Below are positions 6,759 through 14,758 of a DNA stretch of 17,770 bases, one piece after another. The notes under the pieces were generated by a model, which saw only the letters and a program-made list of their open reading frames with translations, was not told the origin of the DNA and ran no database searches. A program made the translations under genes and the position numbers. The stretch spans positions 1 through 17,770 of the forward strand of contig NZ_JBLWTL010000035.1 of assembly GCF_048270095.1 (NCBI RefSeq), given 5' to 3'. Each line of letters starts with the position of its first letter. Position 1 is the first letter of the stretch. Source of the DNA: Maricaulis sp048270095 (GTDB taxonomy: Bacteria > Pseudomonadota > Alphaproteobacteria > Caulobacterales > Maricaulaceae).

Positions 6759-7838
6759 GTGCGACCGATATTTGCCGCAATCTGCCTGTTTCTCGTCAGC
6801 CCCGCCCTCGCGGTCGCTGATGATCCCTATACGATTCTCGGTGTCTCCATTGATGCCACCGGCAGCAATGCGCTGGATGCCCAGACCATCGCCATGCGGC
6901 GTGGACAGGCGATGGCGGCGCAACGCCTGATCGAACGCATGACCCTGCCGGAGGATCGCGCGGGCACGCCACTCGATTTCGGGTCGGCTGGCGCCATCGA
7001 TTCCATTTTCGATGCGTCTGCAATTGCCGAGCTTATTTCCGGCTTGCAGATTGATAACGAGCAGCGCAGCGCGACGCGCTATCTTGGCGAGCTGGACGTG
7101 AATTTCGACCGCCGCGCGGTGGTCCGTCTGCTCACCAGCTATGGCGTGCCCTTCGTTGAATCCCAGGCGCGGCCGACCCTGGTGCTGCCGGTCTATGATG
7201 CGGGCGGACAATTTTATCTGTGGGACTCCAATCCCTGGCTGTCGGCCTGGACGAGCCGGTCTTATGCCCATGCGCTGGCGCCGATGATCGTGCCGGGCGA
7301 CAGTGCGGCGCGATCGATCCTGTCGGCGCGCGATGCCCTGGCGCTGGACGAGGCGGGCCTGCGCGAGATGGCCGCACTTTATGGTGTCAGCCGGATTGCG
7401 GTTCTGCGAGGCCAGGAACGCGATGGCGTGCGACGCATGGGCGGTTTTCTCGTCAGCTTCGACGCCGGCGCTGAAATGGCTGTCGAGACCTGGGGCCCGG
7501 AAACCGTCTATGGCAGCTGGCGCGATGGCGCGATGAGCTTTGTGGTCGGACGCGAAAATGCCTGGAAGCGCGAAGCGATCGTGCGCAACACCTCGACCGA
7601 GGAAATGCGCATTACCGTGATTTATGGCGGCCTGACCGAGTGGCAATCCCTGCAGGCGGCTGTGACCGGCGCGTCGCTGGTCAGCAATGCGCGACTCGAT
7701 GCGATTTCGCGCGATGGTGCCCTGATGACGGTCAGTCATCGCGGTGCGCTTGAGCAGCTGATGTCCGAGCTTGCCGAACGCGGTGCGGCGCTGGAAGAGC
7801 ATCCCGGACTGGGCTGGGTCGTTCGCAGCGCTTTTTGA
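6759..7838 (+). CDS. DUF2066 domain exported protein of unknown function
   Basis: A 359-residue protein with a clear Sec signal peptide: short basic start, hydrophobic stretch IFAAICLFLV (4-13) and an ALA/AVA cleavage region around residue 18-20, so it should be periplasmic or envelope-attached. No lipobox cysteine and no further membrane helix are evident. I recognise it as DUF2066, a family without assigned function that commonly sits between purM and the DnaA-regulator gene hda. GTG 6759 is chosen because AAGGAG (6745-6750) is 8 bases before it; the alternative GTG 6753 would be only 2 bases away. It is the first gene of a plus-strand cluster, with hdaA starting 22 bases after its stop. 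The body contains repeated Trp/Gly/Tyr-rich beta-like stretches (e.g. FYLWDSNPWLSAW) but no catalytic motif I can name. Confidence 0.85.
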   Translation: MRPIFAAICLFLVSPALAVADDPYTILGVSIDATGSNALDAQTIAMRRGQAMAAQRLIERMTLPEDRAGTPLDFGSAGAIDSIFDASAIAELISGLQIDNEQRSATRYLGELDVNFDRRAVVRLLTSYGVPFVESQARPTLVLPVYDAGGQFYLWDSNPWLSAWTSRSYAHALAPMIVPGDSAARSILSARDALALDEAGLREMAALYGVSRIAVLRGQERDGVRRMGGFLVSFDAGAEMAVETWGPETVYGSWRDGAMSFVVGRENAWKREAIVRNTSTEEMRITVIYGGLTEWQSLQAAVTGASLVSNARLDAISRDGALMTVSHRGALEQLMSELAERGAALEEHPGLGWVVRSAF

Positions 7839-7860
7839 GCCAGGATCGGACGTTGAACGC

Positions 7861-8541
7861 ATGACCGGGCAATTGGTGCTCAACCTGCCTGTACGGGTGG
7901 ATTTCAGCGCGGAAAGTTTTGTTGAGGGCCGCGCCAATGCGGACGCCGTTGCGGCCCTGTCGCGATGGCGCGACTGGCCGCGTGCTGTCATGGCGCTGAC
8001 CGGACCGGGCGGGGCCGGTAAATCCCATCTCGCGGCCATCTGGGCTCAGCGGGCTGGTGCCCGCACCACTGATGCCGCCAGCCTGGCCGCCTGTCTGGCC
8101 GTTTTGCCCTCCGGCGTCAGCCTGTTGGTTGAGGATGTCGACCAGGGGATTGATGATGCAGCCCTGTTTCATGCGATCAATCGCGCAGCCGAAGGCGATA
8201 TCCCGGGCCTGCTGATAACCGGGCGCACGCCGCCCGTCTTGTGGCGCGCCAGCCTGCCTGACCTGGTCTCGCGCCTGCGGGCCCTGCCGCATGTCGAACT
8301 CAGCGAGCCTGATGATGAATTGCTGACCCGGCTGCTGCTGAAACAATTCCAGGATCGCGGTGCGCCGCTGCGCCCGGGCGTGGTCGAGTATATGCTTCCC
8401 CGGATGGAACGCTCGGTCTCGGCGGTGCGGAGCCTGGTCGACCGCATGGATAAACTCGCCCTGGCCCGGCAGACACCGGTCAATCGCGCCGTTGCGCGTG
8501 CGGTACTCGAAGACAGGCCCGAGGATGGAGACAGTGAATGA
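7861..8541 (+). CDS. hdaA: HdaA-like DnaA regulatory inactivator, AAA+ protein
   Basis: A 226-residue AAA+ protein related to the DnaA ATPase domain but without DnaA's DNA-binding domain. Near the N-terminus, QLVLNLP (4-10) matches the sliding-clamp binding peptide of Hda proteins. Walker A is GPGGAGKS (48-55), Walker B LLVEDVD (88-94), a sensor I-like LLITGR spans 117-122, and box VII SLPDLVSRLR (131-140) carries the likely arginine finger Arg138. In Caulobacter and E. coli this protein with the DNA-bound clamp stimulates ATP hydrolysis by DnaA, preventing re-initiation of replication. ATG 7861 lies in a poor ribosome-site context, suggesting coupling to the upstream gene 22 bases away. Its TGA overlaps the ppk ATG (ATGA), so ppk is likely translated by re-initiation. 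Confidence 0.92.
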   Translation: MTGQLVLNLPVRVDFSAESFVEGRANADAVAALSRWRDWPRAVMALTGPGGAGKSHLAAIWAQRAGARTTDAASLAACLAVLPSGVSLLVEDVDQGIDDAALFHAINRAAEGDIPGLLITGRTPPVLWRASLPDLVSRLRALPHVELSEPDDELLTRLLLKQFQDRGAPLRPGVVEYMLPRMERSVSAVRSLVDRMDKLALARQTPVNRAVARAVLEDRPEDGDSE

Positions 8542-10715
8542 GTTCGCCCGCCACAACCGGTAACCCGCCAGATATCGCTGCCTTGATGACCTCGCCCGAG
8601 CGCTTCCTGAACCGCGAGCTTTCCTGGCTTCGCTTCAACCGGCGCGTCATTGGCGAGGCGGAAAACCCCAATCACCCGGCGCTCGAACGCCTGCGCTTCC
8701 TGTCGATTTCGGCGAGCAATCTCGACGAATTCTACATGGTGCGGGTCGCCGGCCTGCGGGCGCAGATCCGAAATGGTGTCACCGCGACCAGTCTGGATGG
8801 CCTGACGCCGGCCGAACAGGTCGAACAGATTCATGTCCTGGCCAGCGAGCTGATCGGCAAGCAGCAGGCGCTGTGGTGCGCCCTGCGCGACGAGATCGCC
8901 GCGCTCGGCGTCTGTGTTCTGGCCGAGGCCGATTTGTCGCGCGCCGATATCGCCTGGTTGCGCGGCGAGTTTCTCTCCCACACCTTGCCCGTGATCACGC
9001 CGCTGGCGATTGATCCCGCGCATCCCTTCCCCTTCATTCCCAATCTGGGTTTCGCGCTGGCGCTGCAATTGCGCGATAATCGCACCGGCAAGATCATGAA
9101 TGCGTTGATCCCGATGCCGTCGGGCGTCAAACGCTTCGTCGAATTGCCGGCGCGCTCGCATGGCGACCGCGGGCGTCCGGCGCGGCGTTTCGTGGCGCTG
9201 GAAACCGTCTTGTCGATGTATGTCGACGAGCTTTTCCCGGGCTATGAAATGCTCGGGCGCGGCGCGTTCCGGGTTATCCGCGACAGCGATATCGAGATCG
9301 AGGAGGAATCCGAGGATCTCGTGCTCGAGTTCGAACGGCTGATGAAACAGCGCCGCCGCGGCGTCATTGTGCGCCTGACGATGGATGCGGAAATGCCCTC
9401 CGGCCTGCGCGATTTCATCGTCGCCCACCTGCATGCCGAAGAACAGGATGTGGTCCCGATGCCCGGACTTCTGGGCCTGGCCCAGGTCGACCAGCTCATC
9501 CCCGATGATCGATCTGATCTGGTCTTCCCGGCGTATGAACCGCGCTATCCGGAACGCATTCGCGACCATGGCGGCGATTGCTTCGAAGCCATCCGCGAGA
9601 AAGACATCATCATTCACCACCCGTATGAGAGCTTCGATGTGGTGGTGAAATTCCTGCGCCAGGCGGCCGCCGATCCCGATGTCGTGACGATCAAGCAGAC
9701 CCTCTACCGGACCTCGAAAAACTCGCCGATCGTCGCCGCCCTGATCGAGGCCGCCGAAGCGGGCAAGAATGTCACCGCCCTGGTCGAGCTGAAGGCGCGC
9801 TTCGACGAGGAAGCCAATCTGAAATGGGCCCGCGACCTGGAACGCGCCGGGGTGCAGGTCGTGTATGGCTTCATGGAATACAAGACCCACGCCAAGATCT
9901 CGCTGGTGGTCCGCCGCGAGGGGACTGCCCTGCGGACCTATGCGCATTTCGGGACCGGCAATTACCACCCGATCACGGCGAGGGTTTACACGGACCTGTC
10001 GCTCTTCACCGCGGACCCGGCCTTTGGCCGTGATGCCGGGCGGATCTTCAATTTTGTCACCGGTTATGCGCGCCCGGAAAACCTCGAACGCCTCTCGGTC
10101 TCGCCCTTGCGTCTGAAGGAAGACCTGCTGGCGCATATGGAAATCGAGATCGCCAATGCAAAGGCCGGCAAGCCGGCGGCGATCTGGGCCAAGCTCAATG
10201 CGCTGGTCCATCCCGAAATCATCGACGGCCTTTATCGCGCCAGCCAGGCGGGGGTTCGGATCGAGCTGATCGTGCGCGGGGTGTGCTGCCTGCGCCCGGG
10301 CATTCCCGGCCTGTCGGAGAATATCCGCGTCAAGAGCCTGGTCGGGCGCTTCCTGGAGCATTCGCGGATCGCCTGTTTCGCGAATGGCAGCGAGATGCCG
10401 TCGCCGGCGGCGAAGGTCTTTATCTCCTCGGCCGACTGGATGCCGCGCAATCTCGACCGCCGCGTCGAACTACTCTGCCCGATCCAGAACCCGACCGTGC
10501 ATCGCCAGGTGCTTGATCAGATCATGGTCGCCAATCTCAATGACACCGCCCAGAGCTGGTATATGGACGGGCAGGGCGAATATCGCCGGGTTGATACCTC
10601 GGGCATGAAAAAGGCCTTCAGCGCCCATGCCTATTTCATGACGAATCCGAGCCTGTCCGGCCGTGGCCACGCCCTCAAGAATGACCAGCCCCCCGTTCTC
10701 ACGGGGGATGGTTAG
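8538..10715 (+). CDS. ppk: Polyphosphate kinase 1
   Basis: Makes long-chain polyphosphate from ATP reversibly; usually peripheral on the inner membrane. The 725-residue protein is close to normal PPK1 length. The N-terminal domain begins FLNRELSWLRFN (23-34), typical of the family, followed by the head domain. The phospholipase-D-like C-terminal domains carry the autophosphorylated His451 (YKTHAKIS) and the second conserved His608 (LEHSRIACF). FGTGNYH (471-477) and SSADWMPRN (630-638) are further hallmarks. The start overlaps the hdaA stop by 4 bases. Six bases after its stop lies the ppx start, so synthesis and breakdown enzymes are coordinated. A GC-rich 7-bp hairpin covers the last codons. 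Long reading frames on the opposite strand are shadows. Confidence 0.98.
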   Translation: MSSPATTGNPPDIAALMTSPERFLNRELSWLRFNRRVIGEAENPNHPALERLRFLSISASNLDEFYMVRVAGLRAQIRNGVTATSLDGLTPAEQVEQIHVLASELIGKQQALWCALRDEIAALGVCVLAEADLSRADIAWLRGEFLSHTLPVITPLAIDPAHPFPFIPNLGFALALQLRDNRTGKIMNALIPMPSGVKRFVELPARSHGDRGRPARRFVALETVLSMYVDELFPGYEMLGRGAFRVIRDSDIEIEEESEDLVLEFERLMKQRRRGVIVRLTMDAEMPSGLRDFIVAHLHAEEQDVVPMPGLLGLAQVDQLIPDDRSDLVFPAYEPRYPERIRDHGGDCFEAIREKDIIIHHPYESFDVVVKFLRQAAADPDVVTIKQTLYRTSKNSPIVAALIEAAEAGKNVTALVELKARFDEEANLKWARDLERAGVQVVYGFMEYKTHAKISLVVRREGTALRTYAHFGTGNYHPITARVYTDLSLFTADPAFGRDAGRIFNFVTGYARPENLERLSVSPLRLKEDLLAHMEIEIANAKAGKPAAIWAKLNALVHPEIIDGLYRASQAGVRIELIVRGVCCLRPGIPGLSENIRVKSLVGRFLEHSRIACFANGSEMPSPAAKVFISSADWMPRNLDRRVELLCPIQNPTVHRQVLDQIMVANLNDTAQSWYMDGQGEYRRVDTSGMKKAFSAHAYFMTNPSLSGRGHALKNDQPPVLTGDG
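10690..10707 (+). other. Hairpin over the 3' end of ppk, upstream of ppx
   Basis: CCCCCGT (10690-10696) pairs with ACGGGGG (10701-10707) around a TCTC loop within the final ppk codons. No T-run follows, so it is not a terminator. The ppx start is a TTG 13 bases downstream with no well-placed ribosome site of its own, so the stem may hold back independent initiation until a ribosome finishing ppk opens it. This role is inference. Confidence 0.4.
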
Positions 10716-10720
10716 CGCTC

Positions 10721-12244
10721 TTGGATCCGGTCAATATCCCACATCAGGCCTTCGCGGAGAACGCGGTCGAACGTGATATCGCGGTGATTGATGTCGGCTC
10801 GAATACTGTGCGCATGGTGCATTTCCGCCTCGAGGGGCGGGCGATCTGGCCGGTCTTCAATGAGAAGGTGATGGCCGGGCTCGGACGCGGTCTGCGCCAG
10901 CGGGGCACGCTGCATCCCGACAATATCGATATCGCCATGCGGGCCCTGAAACGCTTCGAGCGCCTGCTCGACGCCAAGGGCGTCAGCGAGCGCTACGCGG
11001 TCGCCACCGCCGCGGTGCGCAATGCCAGTGACGGGCCGGACTTCGTGCGCCGGGTTGCGGCGGAAACCAGTTTCCGGCTGCGTGTCCTGTCTGGTCCGGA
11101 AGAGGGCGAACTGTCAGCGTTCGGCCTGGTGACCGGCATCCCTGGTGCGCACGGAATGATGGGGGATCTGGGCGGCTCCAGTCTTGAATTGACGCCGCTC
11201 GATCACGGCATGCTCGGTGCCGGCCAGACCTTTGCACTCGGCCCCCAGGAAGCGATCCCGCCGGGGCCATGGGATGCCGATGCGGTCTGTTCGGTGATCG
11301 ATGAACGCTTGCGCGAGGATGGTGTCCTGCGGGGGCAGGGCGGTGAATTCTATGCGATCGGCGGCGCATGGCGCTCGCTGGCCCAGCTGGCCTTTGCACG
11401 CTCCGACTATCCCCTGCGCGTCGCACACCAGTTCCGCATCGATGCCAGACGCGTGCGGGAATTGACGCGGCTGGCGAGCCGTCTCAGCACCGCCTCGCTG
11501 GCCGGAATTCCCGGCATCTCCTCGCGCCGGGCCCCGAGCATTCCCTATGCGGCCCTCCTGCTCAGCCGCATCGTCGAGATGGGAAAATTCTCCCACGTCG
11601 TCTTCTCCGCCTATGGCTTGCGCGAAGGCGTGCTGATGCAGGGGCTGCCTGAGTCTGTGCGTGCGATAGACCCCCTGATTGCCGGGGCCGAAGCATTAGC
11701 GCGACCGGTCTCGCCGACGCCGGATTTTGGTCGTTCCCTGGCCCGCTGGATCGCCCCGGCGATGGCCAATGTCGACACGGTCTTTACGCCGCGCCGCGAC
11801 CGGGTCCTGCAGGAGACCGCCGCGCGGCTGGCCGATCTGGGCGCGCGGCGCCATCCTGACCACCGCCTGGAACTGACCCGTGACAGCGTGCTTTACGCGC
11901 CCTTCGCCGGCATCAATCATGCCGAACGGGCCTTCCTCGCCGCCGTGATGCATTACCGGTATGGCGGACGCCGAAGCGCGCTGGACGACCTCGCGGTCTT
12001 CCATCTCATCGACGAGGCCCAACACGATGTCGCCCAGATGCTCGGCTGCACCTTGCGGCTGGGCGCGAAATTGTCCGGGCGTTCAGCCAGCCTGCTGGAT
12101 CGCTTCACGCTACGGGTCGAGCCCGGGCTTGTCTGTCTGGATGTCGATGAGAGCGTGCGCGACCTTTATGTCGAGCGCTCAGTCTCCCTGCTGGGAACCC
12201 TGGCTGGCGCGATCGGTCGCAAGGGTGAGGTCCGGTATCTCTAG
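10721..12244 (+). CDS. ppx: Exopolyphosphatase / guanosine pentaphosphatase (Ppx/GppA family)
   Basis: ASKHA-fold phosphatase, 507 residues, which removes terminal phosphates from polyphosphate; relatives also convert pppGpp to ppGpp. The first phosphate loop is IDVGSNTVRM (23-32), then ATAAVRNA (95-102), the acidic SGPEEGEL (124-131), and the second loop GDLGGSSLEL (148-157). The C-terminal part from about residue 300 is helical as in the HD-like domain of Ppx. The only usable start in frame is TTG 10721; the frame has no ATG or GTG between a TGA at 10682 and the conserved loop. It begins 5 bases after the ppk stop. The stop TAG overlaps the opposite-strand rnd stop by 4 bases (CTAG). Choice between Ppx and GppA rests on the ppk neighbour. 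Confidence 0.94.
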   Translation: MDPVNIPHQAFAENAVERDIAVIDVGSNTVRMVHFRLEGRAIWPVFNEKVMAGLGRGLRQRGTLHPDNIDIAMRALKRFERLLDAKGVSERYAVATAAVRNASDGPDFVRRVAAETSFRLRVLSGPEEGELSAFGLVTGIPGAHGMMGDLGGSSLELTPLDHGMLGAGQTFALGPQEAIPPGPWDADAVCSVIDERLREDGVLRGQGGEFYAIGGAWRSLAQLAFARSDYPLRVAHQFRIDARRVRELTRLASRLSTASLAGIPGISSRRAPSIPYAALLLSRIVEMGKFSHVVFSAYGLREGVLMQGLPESVRAIDPLIAGAEALARPVSPTPDFGRSLARWIAPAMANVDTVFTPRRDRVLQETAARLADLGARRHPDHRLELTRDSVLYAPFAGINHAERAFLAAVMHYRYGGRRSALDDLAVFHLIDEAQHDVAQMLGCTLRLGAKLSGRSASLLDRFTLRVEPGLVCLDVDESVRDLYVERSVSLLGTLAGAIGRKGEVRYL

Positions 12245-12263
12245 ACCTTGCCGCCGACCGGAC
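12230..12263. other. Inverted repeat spanning the convergent ppx and rnd stop codons
   Basis: GTCCGGT (12230-12236) is complementary to ACCGGAC (12257-12263), with 20 bases between them that contain both stop codons. No T-run follows on either strand, so it is not a standard terminator. It parallels the hairpin at the other convergent junction near 4445. Confidence 0.35.
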
Positions 12264-13404
12264 GCGCGGCAACCTTGCCATCCTCGAGCACCAGCGCAAT
12301 CTCGCCACGCTTGAGCCCCATCGCCGGTTCGCCAAAGACCTCGCGGCGCCAGCCGCGCATGGCCGGGACATCGGGCGTGTCGCTACAGGCGATTTTCTCG
12401 AGATCCGGGGCGGTCGCGATCAGGCGTGAAGCGACGCCCGCTTCGTCGGCGACCAGTTTGAGATAGACTTTGAGCAATTCAATCGTCGGGCCGATGCCTT
12501 GCGGTGTCGGGGCGGGTTTTTCGACCTTGGGCGCATAGGCCTCAGGATTGGCCATGGCGGCTTTCATGTCGGCATAGAGCCGTTCAGCCGGCTTTGAGCG
12601 TTCGAAGCCGCGCGGGACGGCGCGCAGGCCCTGCATCTGGCCTTCCTCGGTCGGTGCCAGGGTGGCGATCTCGTAGAGCGCATCATCCTTCATGACGCGC
12701 TGGCGCGGCATGTCGCGGGTCTGCGCCTCGCGTTCGCGCCATGCGGCCGCGGCACGCAGGGCGGCGAGCCATTTGGGATGGGTCTTGCGCAGTTTCAGGC
12801 GTTTCCAGGAGTCTTCCGGGTCCATGCGATAGGTATCCGGACTGGTCAGGATCGCCATTTCGTCCTGCAGCCAGGCGGTGCGATTTTTCCTTTCCAGCCG
12901 CTCGCGCATGATCGGATACATGTCGCGCAAATGCGTCACATCGGCCATGGCATAGGTGAGCTGATTGTCTGACAGCGGCCGGCGCGACCAGTCTGTGAAG
13001 CGCGAGCCCTTGTCGACAGGGCGTTTGAGCAGGGTCTGGACCAGATTGTCATAGGCAATCGAGTCGCCCAGACCGATCGCCATCGCAGCGACCTGGCTGT
13101 CAAACATCGGCGTCGGGATCAGCCCGTCTCCCAGATTGTAGAAGATCTCGAGATCCTGGCGCGCGGCGTGGAAGACTTTCATCACGCGCTCATCGACCAT
13201 CAGCTCCCAGAATGGCTCCAGATCAATGCCTTCGGCCAGAGGGTCGATGATGACTTCGGTCTCGCCGCCGGCAGCCTGGATCAGGCACAGGGCCGGCCAA
13301 TAAACCGTCTCGCGCATGAATTCTGTATCGACCGCCACATGTTCGGCCTGGAGGAGGGCATCGCAGGCCCGGGCGAGTTGGTCTGTTGTCGTGATAATGT
13401 TCAT
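12241..13404 (-). CDS. rnd: Ribonuclease D
   Basis: A 3'-5' exoribonuclease acting on tRNA and other small RNA 3' ends. The 387-residue protein has the DEDDy exonuclease set: Asp26 and Glu28 (VDTEF), Asp84 (HAARQDLEIF), and Tyr151 with Asp155 (YAMADVTHL). The region from about 210 to 290 is the HRDC domain that helps bind RNA, and a second helical part follows. ATG 13404 is chosen over ATG 13455 because homology starts at MNIITTTDQL and an AAGGG ribosome site precedes it by about 8 bases. It is 37 bases downstream of the MFS gene on the same strand and may be the end of the TetR-acyltransferase-permease transcript, though no functional link to lipids is apparent. Its end overlaps ppx. Confidence 0.96.
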   Translation of the reverse strand: MNIITTTDQLARACDALLQAEHVAVDTEFMRETVYWPALCLIQAAGGETEVIIDPLAEGIDLEPFWELMVDERVMKVFHAARQDLEIFYNLGDGLIPTPMFDSQVAAMAIGLGDSIAYDNLVQTLLKRPVDKGSRFTDWSRRPLSDNQLTYAMADVTHLRDMYPIMRERLERKNRTAWLQDEMAILTSPDTYRMDPEDSWKRLKLRKTHPKWLAALRAAAAWREREAQTRDMPRQRVMKDDALYEIATLAPTEEGQMQGLRAVPRGFERSKPAERLYADMKAAMANPEAYAPKVEKPAPTPQGIGPTIELLKVYLKLVADEAGVASRLIATAPDLEKIACSDTPDVPAMRGWRREVFGEPAMGLKRGEIALVLEDGKVAARPVGGKV

Positions 13405-13441
13405 GCCTTGGCCCTTTAGCGCCTGCATTGCGGTTTGACCA

Positions 13442-14758
13442 TCACGAAGGCGCACTTGCCGGCTTGCGGCGCAGCGCCAGACGCCAGCCGGTGACCGCCG
13501 CAGCGAGCAGGCTGCCGGCCGCGATCAGCAGGAAGGCGGTCTGGATGGGCAGGTGGCCCAGGGCAATGAAGGCGAGGGTGAACTGGCCCAGCGTTGCGGT
13601 TGCCGCATTCATGATGCCGCCGGCGGCCAGCAGGCGGCCACGCATTTCCGGCGCCGCGCGGCGCTGTGCCATCGCTTGCAGGGGGACGACAAACAGGCCT
13701 GCGGAGACGGCGGCGAAACCGAGATCGGCCAACAGGCGCCAGTTCGATGGATCGGCGAGGAATGCATCCGCACCGATCAGCGCTGCCCCGTGCGGGACGA
13801 TCGGATTGGACCAGGTGGCCAGGGCGACATCACTGGTGAAAACCACCAGTCCGATCGCGCCGGCGATGGAGAAGGGGAGTGCATCCCCCTTGCCGCTGAG
13901 CGCACCGCACAACAGGGCGCCGACGGCCGCGCCAATCGTGAACAGGGCGCTGAACAACAGGACCACGGTCGCGTCGGCGCCGAGGATGGAGGCGGTGAAG
14001 ACCGGCATCAGTGTGATGATCGAGGCGGCCAGCATCCAGAACCAGGCGGCACCGAGCAGCGGGCGCAGCACGTCAGGGGCCTTGAGCGCATAGCTCAGGA
14101 CGCGAAAGGTCTCGGCGATGAAATTGAAAGTCACGGGCAGGTCGCGATTGGCGGCTTCGACACGCGGCAATTGCCGCGCCGAGAGCCAGCCGAAGATTGC
14201 GATGATCACCAGGCCGGCCCCGATGATTTCCGGGCCGAGCGGCCGCACGGCGAGCCAGGTGCCCAAAGCAACACCCATCAGGATGGAGACATTGAGAAAA
14301 CCGCTCAACAGGGCATTGGCCGGCACCAGCTCGTGCGGAGCCATCAGCGATGGCAGGGCGGAGTTTTTGGCCGGGGTGAAGAAGGCCGATTGCGTTCCCA
14401 TCAGGAAGAGGGTCGGCAGGAGCAGCAGGGGCTGGCGCAGGAAGAGGGCGAGCGCGGCCAGCAGCATGATCCAGATTTCGATCTGCTTGGTGACGCGCAT
14501 GATACAGGTGCGATCATACTTGTCGGCCAGGCGCCCGGCGATCGCCGAGAAGAGGAAGATCGGCAAGGTGATCATCGAGGCGGCAATCGGGACCAGGATG
14601 TCGCGCTCGAGCCCGAACAGGCTCAGCCCGCTATAGGTCACCATGGTTACGAGCGCATAGCGGAACAGATTGTCATTGAGCGAACCCAGGCATTGGGCCA
14701 GCAAGAGTGGCAGGAAACGACGCTGGGTGATCAGCGCGGCTGCAATCTTGGCACTCAT
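13442..14758 (-). CDS. MFS permease, LplT-like (putative lysophospholipid transporter)
   Basis: Inner-membrane protein of 438 residues with about 12 hydrophobic segments, a major facilitator. The N-terminal LLLAQCLGSLNDNLFRYA and the stretch FFTPAKNSALPSL followed by ELVPANALLSG (about residues 125-155) resemble E. coli LplT, which flips lysophospholipids inward for re-acylation by Aas. The usual MFS loop motif appears as GRLADKYDR. Its ATG overlaps the stop codon of the upstream acyltransferase gene (ATGA), so the two are translationally coupled. The context strengthens the LplT reading: E. coli has lplT next to aas, and some bacteria fuse the permease to an acyltransferase. The substrate is inferred, not proven; a drug or other lipid transporter is possible. 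No Aas-type acyl-ACP synthetase domain is present in the window. Confidence 0.82.
   Translation of the reverse strand: MSAKIAAALITQRRFLPLLLAQCLGSLNDNLFRYALVTMVTYSGLSLFGLERDILVPIAASMITLPIFLFSAIAGRLADKYDRTCIMRVTKQIEIWIMLLAALALFLRQPLLLLPTLFLMGTQSAFFTPAKNSALPSLMAPHELVPANALLSGFLNVSILMGVALGTWLAVRPLGPEIIGAGLVIIAIFGWLSARQLPRVEAANRDLPVTFNFIAETFRVLSYALKAPDVLRPLLGAAWFWMLAASIITLMPVFTASILGADATVVLLFSALFTIGAAVGALLCGALSGKGDALPFSIAGAIGLVVFTSDVALATWSNPIVPHGAALIGADAFLADPSNWRLLADLGFAAVSAGLFVVPLQAMAQRRAAPEMRGRLLAAGGIMNAATATLGQFTLAFIALGHLPIQTAFLLIAAGSLLAAAVTGWRLALRRKPASAPS

Noticed and set aside
6726..8039. A 437-codon minus-strand frame opposite the DUF2066 gene
   Set aside because: It covers the signal peptide and promoter of the real gene and has no family features.
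8169..10361. A 730-codon minus-strand frame opposite ppk and the end of hdaA
   Set aside because: The plus strand encodes complete, motif-bearing proteins. The antisense frame is His/Arg/Gln/Asp-rich with no recognisable domain.
12241..13404. RNase D as a functional part of the lipid operon
   Set aside because: Only co-direction and a 37-base gap support it; rnd has its own ribosome site and no lipid-related role.
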